Shown piece by piece: positions 41,225 through 50,845 of a stretch of DNA of 64,000 nt (positions within the stretch are counted from its first letter, which is position 1; each line of letters begins with the position of its first letter). The stretch spans positions 1 to 64,000 of the forward strand of contig NZ_JAKSYC010000270.1 of the NCBI RefSeq assembly GCF_022829585.1. Reading direction: 5' to 3'. The notes under the pieces are model-generated. The model saw only the letters and a list, made by a program, of their open reading frames with translations. It ran no database searches and was not told the DNA's origin. Source of the stretch: Methylobacterium sp. J-026 (GTDB lineage: Bacteria > Pseudomonadota > Alphaproteobacteria > Rhizobiales > Beijerinckiaceae). Made by a program: the position numbers and the translations under genes.

Positions 41225-42484
41225 GTGGTCGAGCCCGGGGATCTCCTGCGGCAGCTATTTGCGGCTGCCGTGGCCGCGGCCGATCCGGCCGTGAGCCTTG
41301 CCCGGCATTTGCCGGAACCGCCACGAGGACGCACCGTCGTCGTCGGAGCCGGCAAGGCCGCCGCCTCGATGGCCCAGGCCGTCGAAGCGGCCTGGCAGGG
41401 CGAAATCTCCGGGCTCGTCGTCACGCGCTACGGGCACGGCGCACCCACCAAGCGGATCGAGGTGGTCGAGGCGGCCCATCCCGTTCCGGACGCCGCCGGC
41501 GAGGCCGCCGCCGGACGCATCCTCGACCTGGTCGCCGGGCTCACGCCCGATGACCTCGTCCTCTGCCTGATCTCGGGCGGCGGCTCGTCCCTGCTCTCTC
41601 GACCCGCGCCAGGCCTGACTTTGAGCGACAAGCAGGCAGTGAACCGCGCGCTCCTGAGATCCGGTGCCACCATCGGCGAGATGAACTGCGTTCGACGGCA
41701 CCTCTCGGCGATCAAGGGAGGACGTCTCGCAGCGGCCTGCCATCCGGCCAAGGTCGTGACGCTCCTGATCTCGGACACGCCCGGAGATGATCCCCTGGAC
41801 ATCGCTTCCGGGCCTACCGTTCCCGATCCGACCACCTGCGCGGACGCGCTGGCGATCCTCGCTCGGTACCGGATCGAAGCCCCGGCGGCCGTGCAGGCGG
41901 AGCTGGAAAGCGGTGCGGGAGAGTCGGTGAAGCCCGGGGATCCGGCCCTCGCGGCACCGGACCTGCGCATGATCGCGACGCCGCTCATGGCCCTCCGGGC
42001 CGCTGCGGCATGCGCGCAGGACGTCGGCGTCGCAGCGTGCATCCTCGGCGATGCCATCGAAGGCGAGGCGCGTGAGGTCGGCCGGGTCATGGCCGGCATC
42101 GCGCGAAGCGTTGCCGAGCATGGCCTGCCGATCTCGGCGCCCTGTGTCCTGCTCTCCGGCGGGGAGACCACCGTCACCGTGCGTGGGCAAGGGCGCGGAG
42201 GCCGCAATGTCGAGTTCCTGCTGGCACTCGGTGTCGAACTCTGTGGCCACCCCCGGGTTCACGCCCTCGCCGGTGACACGGATGGCGTGGACGGCCTGGA
42301 GGAAGTCGCCGGAGCGGTGCTCGCACCGGATACGATAGCCCGGGCGGCCCGCCTCGGCCTCAGCTTGGATGCCAGCCTCGCCCGGAACGATGGTCACGGC
42401 TTCTTCGAGGCGCTTGGGGACGAGATCATCACCGGTCCGACCCTGACCAACGTGAACGACTTCCGCGCGATCCTGATCGTCTGA
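41225..42484 (+). CDS. ttuD: Glycerate 2-kinase / hydroxypyruvate reductase-family protein (TtuD)
   Basis: A 419-residue glycerate kinase type-2 family protein. The amino domain has VVVGAGKAAASMAQAVE and VEAAHPVPDAAGEAAAGRIL, the conserved LISGGGSSLLSRPAPGLTL loop, and IGEMNCVRRHLSAIKGGRLA. The C-terminal MOFRL domain includes LSGGETTVTVRGQGRGGRNV and AGDTDGVDG. TtuD was first called hydroxypyruvate reductase in the tartrate operon of Agrobacterium vitis, but members tested are glycerate 2-kinases, giving 2-phosphoglycerate. The start is GTG at 41225, 4 bp after the ttuC stop. Confidence 0.88.
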   Translation: MVEPGDLLRQLFAAAVAAADPAVSLARHLPEPPRGRTVVVGAGKAAASMAQAVEAAWQGEISGLVVTRYGHGAPTKRIEVVEAAHPVPDAAGEAAAGRILDLVAGLTPDDLVLCLISGGGSSLLSRPAPGLTLSDKQAVNRALLRSGATIGEMNCVRRHLSAIKGGRLAAACHPAKVVTLLISDTPGDDPLDIASGPTVPDPTTCADALAILARYRIEAPAAVQAELESGAGESVKPGDPALAAPDLRMIATPLMALRAAAACAQDVGVAACILGDAIEGEAREVGRVMAGIARSVAEHGLPISAPCVLLSGGETTVTVRGQGRGGRNVEFLLALGVELCGHPRVHALAGDTDGVDGLEEVAGAVLAPDTIARAARLGLSLDASLARNDGHGFFEALGDEIITGPTLTNVNDFRAILIV

Positions 42485-42522
42485 CCCACTCTTGCAGAGG
42501 CGGCCTTCGGGCCGAGCCCATC

Positions 42523-43935
42523 ATGCGCCGTCACCGCTACGCCAAGATCGTCGCCACCGTCGGACCGGCCTCGTCCTCGCCCGAGATGCTGAAGGCCCTG
42601 TTCCTGGCCGGCGTCGATACCTTCCGCCTCAACTTCAGCCACGGCCTCCAGGCCGACCACGCCCGGGTCCATGCCGCCATCCGCGCCCTGGAGAGCGAGG
42701 TCGGCCGACCGATCGGCATCCTGCAGGATCTGCAGGGCCCCAAGATCCGTGTCGGGACCGTCCTGGGTGGCCGCCTCGACCTTATCGCCGGCGAGCGGGT
42801 GCGCTTCGTCCTGCAAGGCGCCGAGGGGGCCAAAGATGCGATCCCACTGCATCACCCGGAGATCTTCGCCGCCGTCGTGCCCGGCCAGGACCTGCTCATC
42901 GACGACGGGCGCGTGCGGGTGCGCGTTACTGGCATCGAGGCCGCGGCGATCGAGGCCGAGGTGATCACCGCCGGCGCGATCTCGAACCGCAAGGGCGTAA
43001 ACCTGCCGGGCACGCTCCTCGACGTCTCGCCGCTCACACCCAAGGACCGCGCCGATCTCGCCTTCGGCCTCGAACTCGGGGTGGACTGGGTGGCGCTCTC
43101 ATTCGTGCAGAAGCCCTCCGACGTCATCGAGGCGCGCGGGTTGATCGGGGACCGGGCCGGCATCATGACCAAGGTCGAGAAGCCCCAGGCCCTGGAGCGC
43201 ATCGACGACATCATCCGCCTGTCCGACGCGGTGATGGTGGCGCGCGGCGACCTCGGGGTTGAGATCCCGCACGAGGACGTGCCCGGGCGGCAGAAGGAGC
43301 TGATCCGCGCCTGCCGGCTCGCGGTGAAGCCCGTGGTGGTGGCGACCCAAATGCTCGATTCGATGGTCTCGGCCCCGACACCGACCCGCGCCGAGGCCTC
43401 GGATGTGGCCACCGCCATCTACGACGGGGCGGACGCGGTGATGCTGTCGGCCGAATCCGCCACGGGGCAGTACCCGGTCGAGACGGTGGCGATGATGGAT
43501 CGCATCATCCGTAGCGTGGAAGGCCACAAGCTCTACCGCTCGATCATCGCGGCCACCAGCCCCGGCGAAGAGGAGACGCCGCCCCACGCGGTTGCGACGG
43601 CCACAGCCACGCTCGCCGAGGCCGTCCACGCCACCGCGATCGTCACCTACACCGCGAGCGGCACGACGGCTGCCCGCGTCGCGCGCAAGCGTCCCGCGGT
43701 GCCGATCCTGGCTTTAACGCCGAACCTTGATACCTCACGCCGCCTCTGCCTGCTCTGGGGAGCCCACAGCGTGCACACGGACGACGTCGACTCATACGAG
43801 GAGATGACGGCCAAGGCCTGCCGTCACGCTCAGGAGGAGGGCTTTGCCAAGCCCAACGACGCGATCGTCACGGCGGCCGGCATTCCGTTTCACACCACCG
43901 GCAACACCAACAACATCCGGCTGATCCAGATCTGA
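42523..43935 (+). CDS. pyk: Pyruvate kinase
   Basis: 470 residues, normal length. The amino end has AKIVATVGPAS and FRLNFSHG, then ILQDLQGPKIRVG. The B domain follows, then IMTKVEKPQALERIDDIIR and VMVARGDLGVEIPHEDVPG, and the signature KPVVVATQMLDSM with the RAEASDVATAIYDGADAVML segment. The C-terminal allosteric domain is ordinary. As last gene of the tartrate operon (38 bp after ttuD) it corresponds to TtuE and completes the route from 2-phosphoglycerate via PEP to pyruvate; enolase must come from elsewhere. It may be a second, pathway-specific copy. Confidence 0.93.
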   Translation: MRRHRYAKIVATVGPASSSPEMLKALFLAGVDTFRLNFSHGLQADHARVHAAIRALESEVGRPIGILQDLQGPKIRVGTVLGGRLDLIAGERVRFVLQGAEGAKDAIPLHHPEIFAAVVPGQDLLIDDGRVRVRVTGIEAAAIEAEVITAGAISNRKGVNLPGTLLDVSPLTPKDRADLAFGLELGVDWVALSFVQKPSDVIEARGLIGDRAGIMTKVEKPQALERIDDIIRLSDAVMVARGDLGVEIPHEDVPGRQKELIRACRLAVKPVVVATQMLDSMVSAPTPTRAEASDVATAIYDGADAVMLSAESATGQYPVETVAMMDRIIRSVEGHKLYRSIIAATSPGEEETPPHAVATATATLAEAVHATAIVTYTASGTTAARVARKRPAVPILALTPNLDTSRRLCLLWGAHSVHTDDVDSYEEMTAKACRHAQEEGFAKPNDAIVTAAGIPFHTTGNTNNIRLIQI

Positions 43936-44030
43936 ACCGAGTCCCGGTGCATGACGCCTATCGATCTTGCACATCACGCGTGTTTCGAGATCGCGCTTGT
44001 TGATCAGGCCCAGACACCGCGGCGCGAGCG

Positions 44031-44786
44031 CTACGTAAGGTTTAAACCTCCATCCGAGAGAAGAATCTCCCCAGTGAGGTAGTCCGACGCCACCAGCAAT
44101 GCGACGGCCTGGGCGATGTCTTCCGGCTTGGCAGCCCGGCGCATGGGCGACCGCTCCCGCCAAAGCGCCTGGGCTGCAGTCCAATCGGCTGTCAAGGGTG
44201 TATCGACCAACCCGGGAGCGACGGCATTCACCCGAATGTCCGGAGCCAACGATACGGCGAGCAGCCGGGTCATGTGGTTCAACGCTGCCTTCGATGCAGC
44301 ATAGGGGATCGATGCACCCTTGGGTCTAACCCCGGCGTGCGAACTGACATTGACGACACAGGCTGGACGACCTCGCCGCGCGGCGTCCCGCAATGCGGTC
44401 TCGGCTTCCGCCACGAGGCGAAACGGCGCCACCACGTTGACCTCGTGCAACGCGTGCCAGACCGCCGGCGAGGCGGCCTTAAGGTCGGCGTGAGGGATGA
44501 CCTGGCTGATGCCTGCGTTGTTGACCAACACATCAAGGCGGCCCCACCGGGCGATGGCGTGCTGCACCAGCCGGACCCTGTCGGCGTCATCGGCGAGATC
44601 GGCCTGGATGTATGCGGCCTTCCCGAGTTCGGCGGCTAGAGCGTGTCCCGCCTCCGCGGAATTGCGCGAGTGCAACACGACCGCGTAGCCATCGCCGGAC
44701 AACCGACGAGCTATTGCCGCCCCAATGCCGGACGTGGACCCGGTCACGAGGGCGACGGGCGGCTCATCATCGGGGACTTTGCTCAA
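44031..44786 (-). CDS. SDR-family oxidoreductase
   Basis: A 251-residue classical short-chain dehydrogenase. It shows the cofactor motif TGSTSGIGAAIARRL (TGxxxGIG), LVNNAGISQ, the catalytic Ser in VNVSSHAGV, the YAASKAALN motif (Tyr-x-x-x-Lys) and VNAVAPGLVDTPL, with LLSDGGLNLT at the end. The basic residues after the second strand (LHSRN) suggest NADP(H) use. It is convergent with pyk and monocistronic. The substrate cannot be told from sequence. Confidence 0.9.
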   Translation of the reverse strand: MSKVPDDEPPVALVTGSTSGIGAAIARRLSGDGYAVVLHSRNSAEAGHALAAELGKAAYIQADLADDADRVRLVQHAIARWGRLDVLVNNAGISQVIPHADLKAASPAVWHALHEVNVVAPFRLVAEAETALRDAARRGRPACVVNVSSHAGVRPKGASIPYAASKAALNHMTRLLAVSLAPDIRVNAVAPGLVDTPLTADWTAAQALWRERSPMRRAAKPEDIAQAVALLVASDYLTGEILLSDGGLNLT

Positions 44787-44912
44787 GGACTATCCTCCAT
44801 TCTGCGGCCATACGGACTCAGACCCGATGGCGAACGCGCGATGGCCGAAATAGCTCGACGCACGGCGCCGTGGTTGGCATCAGATGCCCTGTCCCTTCCT
44901 CGCCGACATGCG

Positions 44913-45326
44913 ATGTGGCATCCTCCGTCCGTGACCTTCTGGCTCGCCCTTCGGCGGCTGCTCCCGCTCCTGGCGGTGCTCGGCCTCGCCCTCGCGCCGG
45001 TGACCGCCTCCGCGGCCGCCGCGGGCATCCGCGCGCCGACGGCCGTTCAGGGTCACGCCATGGCGATGCCCGACGAGGCCATGGACGACATGGCCGGGAT
45101 GGCCATGGACGAGATGCCGTGCTGCCCCAAGGAGCGGCCGGACATGCCCGACTGCTCGAAGGGCTGCCCGCTGATGGCGCTCTGCCTGGCGAAGGTCGTC
45201 ACCGGCCTGCCGGTCGCCGTCGGACTTCCGGGCCGCGTTGCCGGCGTCGAGGGGCCGATTTGGGGCGTCACCGCCTCCTTCGACAGCCTGTCGCAAGGAC
45301 CACCCACCGAGCCTCCCCGAGCCTGA
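44913..45326 (+). CDS. Exported Met/Cys-rich protein of copper-efflux operon
   Basis: A 137-residue protein with a signal peptide (LALRRLLPLLAVLGLALAPV, cleavage likely after ASA). A Met-rich stretch follows (HAMAMPDEAMDDMAGMAMDE), then a Cys motif MPCCPKERPDMPDCSKGCPL. Met- and Cys-rich periplasmic segments of this type bind Cu(I)/Ag(I), and the gene heads the operon with cusB- and cusA-like genes. The start at 44913 places the signal peptide at the amino end; the frame is open much further upstream but without family features. The role as periplasmic metal buffer is inferred. Confidence 0.75.
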   Translation: MWHPPSVTFWLALRRLLPLLAVLGLALAPVTASAAAAGIRAPTAVQGHAMAMPDEAMDDMAGMAMDEMPCCPKERPDMPDCSKGCPLMALCLAKVVTGLPVAVGLPGRVAGVEGPIWGVTASFDSLSQGPPTEPPRA

Positions 45327-45408
45327 ATTCGATGCCGCCGGCGCCTGCGCCGGCCGATCCCGCGCGCCTGAAGGCCCGGGTCCCATCGTTTTCAGGAGAT
45401 CATCCACC

Positions 45409-45804
45409 GTGTCCAAGACATCGTTTTCGCGCGCCCTCACGGCTGCGCTGCTCGGCCTCGCCCTGACCACCGCGGCCCGGGCCGACACCAAGGACTACGA
45501 GTTCCAACTGGTGAAGGACGAGGCCAGGCAGGGCGAGGCCATCCTCGACGTCCGCCTCGTCGACAAGCGCACGTCCAAGCCCGTGCCGAACGCCGTCATC
45601 TTCGCCAAGCGCATCGACATGGCGCCCGACAGCATGGAGGAGATGACCTCCAGGATCGAGCAGATGCCGTCGCCGGAGCCGGGCGTCTACCGGTTCAAGG
45701 CGAAGCTGACGATGGCCGGCGGCTGGCGCCTCTCGCTCGGGGCCAAGGTGCAGGGCGAGACCGGCACCGTCGAGAACAGGCTGGTGTTCAAGGCCACCAA
45801 GTGA
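45409..45804 (+). CDS. FixH/YtkA-like periplasmic protein
   Basis: A 131-residue protein with a signal peptide (ALTAALLGLALTTAARA), then one beta-sandwich domain: YEFQLVKDEARQGEAILDVR, NAVIFAKRIDMAPDSMEEMT, PGVYRFKAKLTMAGGWRLSL. This is the FixH/YtkA-like pattern, often found beside CusAB- or Cop-type genes, with Met residues in the central loop that could ligate copper. The start is GTG at 45409 with CAGGAG upstream. Its stop overlaps the cusB-like start by 4 bp (GTGA). Confidence 0.8.
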   Translation: MSKTSFSRALTAALLGLALTTAARADTKDYEFQLVKDEARQGEAILDVRLVDKRTSKPVPNAVIFAKRIDMAPDSMEEMTSRIEQMPSPEPGVYRFKAKLTMAGGWRLSLGAKVQGETGTVENRLVFKATK

Positions 45805-47306
45805 ACCGGTCGGCTTGGGCAGCCGGGACCCTCGCCGCGCTTGCCGCGGGGGTTTTGGGATTTGGAGCGGGGCATGAGGGCAGCCCCGTGCCGGCGCTCG
45901 TCCGGCAGGCGCGGACCGGCTTCGCCCATTGGCTGCCGGGCACACCCCGGCCGGCTTCCCCGATGCAGGCACCGGTCGCGGTGAACGCGACGGGACCGGT
46001 CGTCTACTACCGGGACCCGGACGGGAGACCGGACTACGCCGCGGAGCCCAAGCGCACCGCGGACGGTCGAGACTACCGCGCCGTCCACGCGAGCGAGGAC
46101 GTGCGCTTCGACGAACCCGACGAGGCGGAGGCGATGCCCGACGCTGGCCCCGGCGACATGGCCATGGCTCAGGCGACGCCCCCTGCAAGCGCCCGCAAGG
46201 TGCGCTTCTATCGCAACCCGATGGGCCTTCCCGACACCTCGCCGACTCCGAAAAAGGACTCGATGGGGATGGACTACCTCCCCGTCTACGAGGGCGAGGA
46301 CACCGACGACGGCACCGTGAAAATCTCGCCGGGCAAGCTCCAGCGCACCGGGGTCCGGACGGCGGTCGCCGAGCGACGGGTCCTGTCGATGCCGGTGCGC
46401 GCGCCGGGCGCCATCGAGGAGGACGAGCGCCGGATCTCGGTCATCGCGATGCGCACCGACGCCTTCATCGAGAAGGTCGAGGCCGTCACCACCGGCGACC
46501 ACGTCCACAAGGGCCAGCCGCTCCTGCGCCTGTTCTCGCCGGAGATGAACGCGGCCGCCGCGCAGTACCTCACCGGCATCGGCTACGAGGGCGCCCGCCG
46601 GCGCCTGGAGAACCTCGGAATCCCGCCCGAGGTCATCGACGAGATCGAGCGCACACGGAAGGTGCCCTCGACCATCACATGGTCGGCGCCCCGCGACGGC
46701 GTCGTGGTCGAGCGCAACGTCTCCGACGGCATGCGCGCCAAGTCCGGCGACACCCTGTTCAAGCTCGTCGACCACTCGCGGGTCTGGGTCCTGGCCGACG
46801 TCACCGAACGCGACCTGGCGGCCGTGGCGGAGGGCCAGACGGCGACCGTTCGCGCCCGGACGTTCCCGGACCGCGTCTTCACCGGCGCGGTGACCCGGAT
46901 CTACCCGCACCTCGCCATGGGGACCCGGACCGCCCGCCTGCGGATCGAGCTGCCCAACCCGAACGGCGACCTGCGCCCGGGCATGTTCGCCGACGTGACG
47001 ATCGCCACCGGCAGCGACAAGCCGGCGGTGGCGGTGCCCGACGACGCGGTCATCGACACCGGCACGAAACAAGTCGTCTTGCTCGACAAGGGAGATGGTC
47101 GCTTCGAACCGCGACCGGTTAGGCTCGGCGTCCGCGGCGACGGCTACGTCGAGATCCGCGACGGCATCGCCGCGGGCGACCGCGTGGTCACGTCGGCGAA
47201 CTTCCTCATCGATGCCGAGAGCAACCTGAAGGCGGCCCTGCAGGGGCTTTCCGAACCCAAGCTCGATCCCGGGCCGCAGGCTGCGGCCGAAGGGAAGGCG
47301 CCATGA
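45801..47306 (+). CDS. cusB: RND efflux periplasmic adaptor, CusB-like
   Basis: A 501-residue membrane fusion protein. The amino end has one anchor/signal helix (AAGTLAALAAGVLGFGAG). Two copies of a heavy-metal-binding YHS-like unit follow: VVYYRDPDGRPDY (about 67-79) and VRFYRNPMGLPDTSP with KKDSMGMDYLPVYEGE (about 135-165); only the second keeps the metal-binding Met pattern. The barrel-sandwich, hairpin and beta-barrel regions follow (DAFIEKVEAVTTGDHVHKGQ; TITWSAPRDGVVVERNVSDG; LRPGMFADVTIATGS). It links the inner-membrane pump to an outer-membrane channel. The start is GTG overlapping the previous stop, and the end overlaps cusA by 4 bp. Confidence 0.9.
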   Translation: MNRSAWAAGTLAALAAGVLGFGAGHEGSPVPALVRQARTGFAHWLPGTPRPASPMQAPVAVNATGPVVYYRDPDGRPDYAAEPKRTADGRDYRAVHASEDVRFDEPDEAEAMPDAGPGDMAMAQATPPASARKVRFYRNPMGLPDTSPTPKKDSMGMDYLPVYEGEDTDDGTVKISPGKLQRTGVRTAVAERRVLSMPVRAPGAIEEDERRISVIAMRTDAFIEKVEAVTTGDHVHKGQPLLRLFSPEMNAAAAQYLTGIGYEGARRRLENLGIPPEVIDEIERTRKVPSTITWSAPRDGVVVERNVSDGMRAKSGDTLFKLVDHSRVWVLADVTERDLAAVAEGQTATVRARTFPDRVFTGAVTRIYPHLAMGTRTARLRIELPNPNGDLRPGMFADVTIATGSDKPAVAVPDDAVIDTGTKQVVLLDKGDGRFEPRPVRLGVRGDGYVEIRDGIAAGDRVVTSANFLIDAESNLKAALQGLSEPKLDPGPQAAAEGKAP

Positions 47307-50300
47307 TCGCCCGCCTGATCGCATGGTCGGCGAGGAATCTGGTGCTGGTCCTGATCGGGACGGTGTTCGCGGTGGGAGCCGGGCTCTACGCCCTCAAAAC
47401 CCTGCCGCTCGACGCGATCCCGGACCTCTCGGACGTCCAGACCATCGTCTACACCGAGTACCCCGGGCAGGCGCCGCAGGTCATAGAGGATCAGGTCACA
47501 TACCCCCTGACCACCGCGATGTTGACGGTGCCGCGGTCCAAGGTCGTGCGTGGCTTCTCGTTCTTCGGGGTCTCGTTCGTCTACGTGATCTTCGAGGACG
47601 GCACCGACCCGTACTGGGCCCGGAGCCGGGTGCTCGAATACCTGAACACCGTGGCCAAGCGCCTGCCGGCCGGCGTGACCCCGACCCTGGGGCCCGACGC
47701 GACCGGGGTCGGCTGGGTCTACCAGTACGTCGTGGTCGCCAAGGAGCGGTCGCTGGCCGAGCTCCGGTCGCTGCAGGACTGGGTCGTCCGCTTCGGGGCG
47801 TCGCGCGCCGAGGGCGTGGCGGAGGTCGCCGGCGTCGGCGGCTTCGTGAAGCAGTACAACGTCGTGGTCGATCCGAACCGCCTGCGGGCGCAGGGCATCA
47901 CCCTGTCCAAGCTCCGGGAGGCGATCCGGTCGAGCAACGCCGACGTCGGCGGTCGCACCGTCGAGCTCTCCGAGTTCGAGTTCGTCGTCCGTGGCCGCGG
48001 CTACCTCAAGAGCGTCGCCGACATCGAGAGCATCGTCCTGAGGACCGAGGCCGGCACGCCCCTGCGGGTGAAGGACGTTGCCCGGGTCGAGCTCGGTCCG
48101 GACGAGCGCCGCGGCATCACCGAGATGAACGGCGACGGCGAGGTCGCCGGCGGGATCGTCCTGCAACGGTTCGGGGCCAACGCCCTGAACGTCATCGAGA
48201 ACGTGAAGGCCCGGCTTTCCGAGGTCGCCGCCAGCCTGCCCAAGGGCGCGGAGATCCTTCCGGTCTACGACCGCTCGCACCTGATCGAGGCGGCCATCGA
48301 GACCCTCAAGGGCACGCTGATCGAGGAGAGCGCCATCGTCGCCCTCGTCTGCGTCGTGTTCCTGCTCCACGTGCGCAGCGCGCTGGTGGCGATCCTGATG
48401 CTGCCGGTCGGCATCCTCATGGCGTTCGCGGGCATGAAGGTTTTGGGGCTCGGGGCCAACATCATGAGCCTCGGCGGCATCGCCATCGCGGTGGGTGCCA
48501 TGATCGACGCGGCCATCGTGATGATCGAGAACGCCCACAAGCACCTGGAACGGGCGCCACCGGACAAGCCCCGGGTCGAGATCCTGATCGAGGCCGCGAG
48601 CGAGGTCGGGCCGTCGCTGTTCTTCTCGCTCCTCATCATCACCGTGAGCTTCCTGCCGATCTTCACCCTGGAGAGCCAGGAGGGCCGTCTGTTCGGTCCG
48701 CTGGCCTTCACCAAGACCTTCGCCATGGCCGCGGCGGCGGTGCTGTCCCTGACACTCGTCCCGGCGTTGATGGTGCTGTTCGTCCGGGGCCGGATCATCC
48801 CGGAGCACCGCAATCCGGTGAACAGGTTCCTGATCTGGAGCTACCGGCCGCTCATCGCGGGCGTCCTGCAGGCGCGGGTGCTCACGATCCTATTGGCCCT
48901 CGTCGTCCTGGCGGCGACGGCTTGGCCGGCGAGCCGGCTCGGCTTGGAGTTCATGCCCGATCTCGACGAGGGCACCCTGATGTACATGCCGACCACCCTG
49001 CCGGGCATCTCGGTGACTAAGGCCGGGGACCTGCTCGCGACCCAGGACAGGATCATCAAGTCGTTTCCCGAGGTCGCCTCGGTCTACGGCAAGGCCGGAC
49101 GGGCCAACACCGCGACCGACCCGGCGCCGAGCGAGATGTTCGAGACCATCGTCAACCTGAAGCCGAAAGCGGAGTGGCGGCCCGGCGTCACGACGGCGAG
49201 CCTGAAGGCCGAGATGGACGCCGCGCTCCAGTTCCCCGGGGTCTCGAATGCCTGGACCCAGCCGATCCGCGCCCGGATCGACATGCTCTCGACCGGCATC
49301 CGCACGCCGGTCGGGATCAAGGTTCTGGGGACGGACCTGACCGAGATGGAAAAGGTCGCCCGCCAGGTCGAGGCGGTGGTGAAGGCGGTCCCGGGCACGT
49401 CGAGCGCCTACGCCGAGCGGGTCCAGGGCGGCTACTTCCTCGACATCACCCCCGACCGCGATGCGCTGGGCCGGTACGGGCTGACGGTTGGCGACGTGCA
49501 GGACGTGATCGGGATGGCGCTCGGAGGCGAGAGCGTCACCAACACCGTCGAGGGCCGGGAGCGCTACACCGTCAACGTGCGCTACCCCCGGGCCTTCCGG
49601 TCCGACCCGCGGTCCATCGCGGACGAGGTGCAGGTCCCGATCCCGGGCGGGGGAACGGTGCCACTCGGCGAGGTGGCCAAGGTGCAGTTGAACCGCGGCC
49701 CGACGCAGATCCGGACCGAGAACGGGCAACTCGCGGTCTTCATCTACGTCGACGTCGCGGGTCGCGATCTCGGGGGCTACGTCGCCGAGGCGCGGGCGGC
49801 GGTGGCCAATGAGGTCAGGCTCACCCAAGGCACCCTCGTGCAGTGGAGCGGGCAGGTCGAGTACCTCGACCGCGCGACCGCCCGGCTCAAGGTCGTGGTC
49901 CCGCTGACGCTGCTGATCGTGTTCCTGCTGCTCTACCTCAACTTCCGGAGGCTCACCGAGACGCTCATCGTCATGCTGTCGCTGCCCTTCGCCCTCGTCG
50001 GGGGCGTCTGGCTGATGTGGTGGATGGGCTTCAACCTGTCGGTGGCGGTCGCCGTCGGCTTCATCGCGCTGGCCGGCGTCGCGGCCGAGACCGGCGTGAT
50101 CATGCTGGTCTACCTCGACCACGCGCTGGTCGAGGTGCGGGCCGTATGCGATCGCGACGGGCGGACTTTCACCCGCGACGACCTGCGCCGGGCCATCATG
50201 GTCGGCGCGGTCGAACGGGTCCGCCCGAAGATGATGACGGTGGTGGCCATCATGGCCGGGCTCCTGCCGATACTGTGGAGCACGGGCTCCGGCTCGGAGG

Positions 50301-50461
50301 TCATGCAGCGGATCGCGGTGCCGATGATCGGCGGCATGGTCTCATCGACCGTCCTGACCCTCGTCGTGATCCCGGCGGTGTACGGCCTCGTGAAAGGATG
50401 GGGCCTGCCGCGGTCCGAACCGAATGCCATCGACCCCGAGGCCCGACTTGTAACGTTATGA
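47303..50461 (+). CDS. cusA: RND heavy-metal efflux pump, CusA-like (Cu(I)/Ag(I))
   Basis: 1052 residues, 12 predicted membrane helices, normal HME-RND length. It shows the amino signature AIPDLSDVQTIVYTEYPGQA, the proton-relay helix GGIAIAVGAMIDAAIVMIEN and the second-half helix RVRPKMMTVVAIMAGLLPIL. Three methionines align with the CusA metal site: LMYMPTTLPGIS, PSEMFET and RIDMLSTGIRTPVGIKV. That favours monovalent copper/silver over the Zn/Co/Cd exported by CzcA. It is coupled to the cusB-like gene. A cobalamin riboswitch starts about 70 bp after its stop. Confidence 0.92.
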   Translation: MIARLIAWSARNLVLVLIGTVFAVGAGLYALKTLPLDAIPDLSDVQTIVYTEYPGQAPQVIEDQVTYPLTTAMLTVPRSKVVRGFSFFGVSFVYVIFEDGTDPYWARSRVLEYLNTVAKRLPAGVTPTLGPDATGVGWVYQYVVVAKERSLAELRSLQDWVVRFGASRAEGVAEVAGVGGFVKQYNVVVDPNRLRAQGITLSKLREAIRSSNADVGGRTVELSEFEFVVRGRGYLKSVADIESIVLRTEAGTPLRVKDVARVELGPDERRGITEMNGDGEVAGGIVLQRFGANALNVIENVKARLSEVAASLPKGAEILPVYDRSHLIEAAIETLKGTLIEESAIVALVCVVFLLHVRSALVAILMLPVGILMAFAGMKVLGLGANIMSLGGIAIAVGAMIDAAIVMIENAHKHLERAPPDKPRVEILIEAASEVGPSLFFSLLIITVSFLPIFTLESQEGRLFGPLAFTKTFAMAAAAVLSLTLVPALMVLFVRGRIIPEHRNPVNRFLIWSYRPLIAGVLQARVLTILLALVVLAATAWPASRLGLEFMPDLDEGTLMYMPTTLPGISVTKAGDLLATQDRIIKSFPEVASVYGKAGRANTATDPAPSEMFETIVNLKPKAEWRPGVTTASLKAEMDAALQFPGVSNAWTQPIRARIDMLSTGIRTPVGIKVLGTDLTEMEKVARQVEAVVKAVPGTSSAYAERVQGGYFLDITPDRDALGRYGLTVGDVQDVIGMALGGESVTNTVEGRERYTVNVRYPRAFRSDPRSIADEVQVPIPGGGTVPLGEVAKVQLNRGPTQIRTENGQLAVFIYVDVAGRDLGGYVAEARAAVANEVRLTQGTLVQWSGQVEYLDRATARLKVVVPLTLLIVFLLLYLNFRRLTETLIVMLSLPFALVGGVWLMWWMGFNLSVAVAVGFIALAGVAAETGVIMLVYLDHALVEVRAVCDRDGRTFTRDDLRRAIMVGAVERVRPKMMTVVAIMAGLLPILWSTGSGSEVMQRIAVPMIGGMVSSTVLTLVVIPAVYGLVKGWGLPRSEPNAIDPEARLVTL

Positions 50462-50528
50462 ACACACAGGGCGGAAAACCCCGAAGCGACATTGACGCCG
50501 GGCCATTCCCTCAGGTCCTGTATGCCCG

Positions 50529-50720
50529 ACGGTTCCTCCCCGGAGGATCAAAAGGGAACGCGGTGAGGATGAGGTCCGAAAGGGCTTCCCCGAAGCCGCG
50601 GCTGCCCCCGCAACTGTAAGCGGCGAGCCCATCATCAACACGTCACTGGGTCTTTGGGCCTGGGAAGACGATGAGAGGGCGGTGACCCGCGAGCCAGGAG
50701 ACCTGCCGTCAGTCGTGGTC
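50529..50720 (+). ncRNA. Cobalamin riboswitch 1
   Basis: Contains the canonical elements in order: ACGGTTCCTCCCCGGAGG...AAAAGGGAACGCGGTG, GCGGCTGCCCCCGCAACTGT with AAGCGG, and the B12 box AGCCAGGAGACCTGCC at 50692-50707. It lies between the cusA-like gene and btuB. Adenosyl- or other cobalamin binding should shut off expression of the downstream uptake operon. Confidence 0.96.
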
Positions 50721-50797
50721 ACACGCGAAACGCATCGGGCGGGGTGTCCTGATGGGTGTCGAGGCGTTCGGCTGTCCTAACGGCAGGCAAGCGCCCA

Positions 50798-50838
50798 GGC
50801 CTCGTTCGCGGTGACGTGCCACAGACGTCGCCCGAGGC
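50798..50838 (+). promoter_or_regulatory. RBS-sequestering hairpin of riboswitch 1
   Basis: GGCCTCG (50798-50804) pairs with CGAGGC plus a G-U pair (50833-50839). The GAGG Shine-Dalgarno of btuB lies in the 3' arm, 9 bases before the GTG at 50846. The same element occurs in riboswitch 2, so control is probably at translation. Confidence 0.7.
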
Positions 50839-50845
50839 TTGTCCC

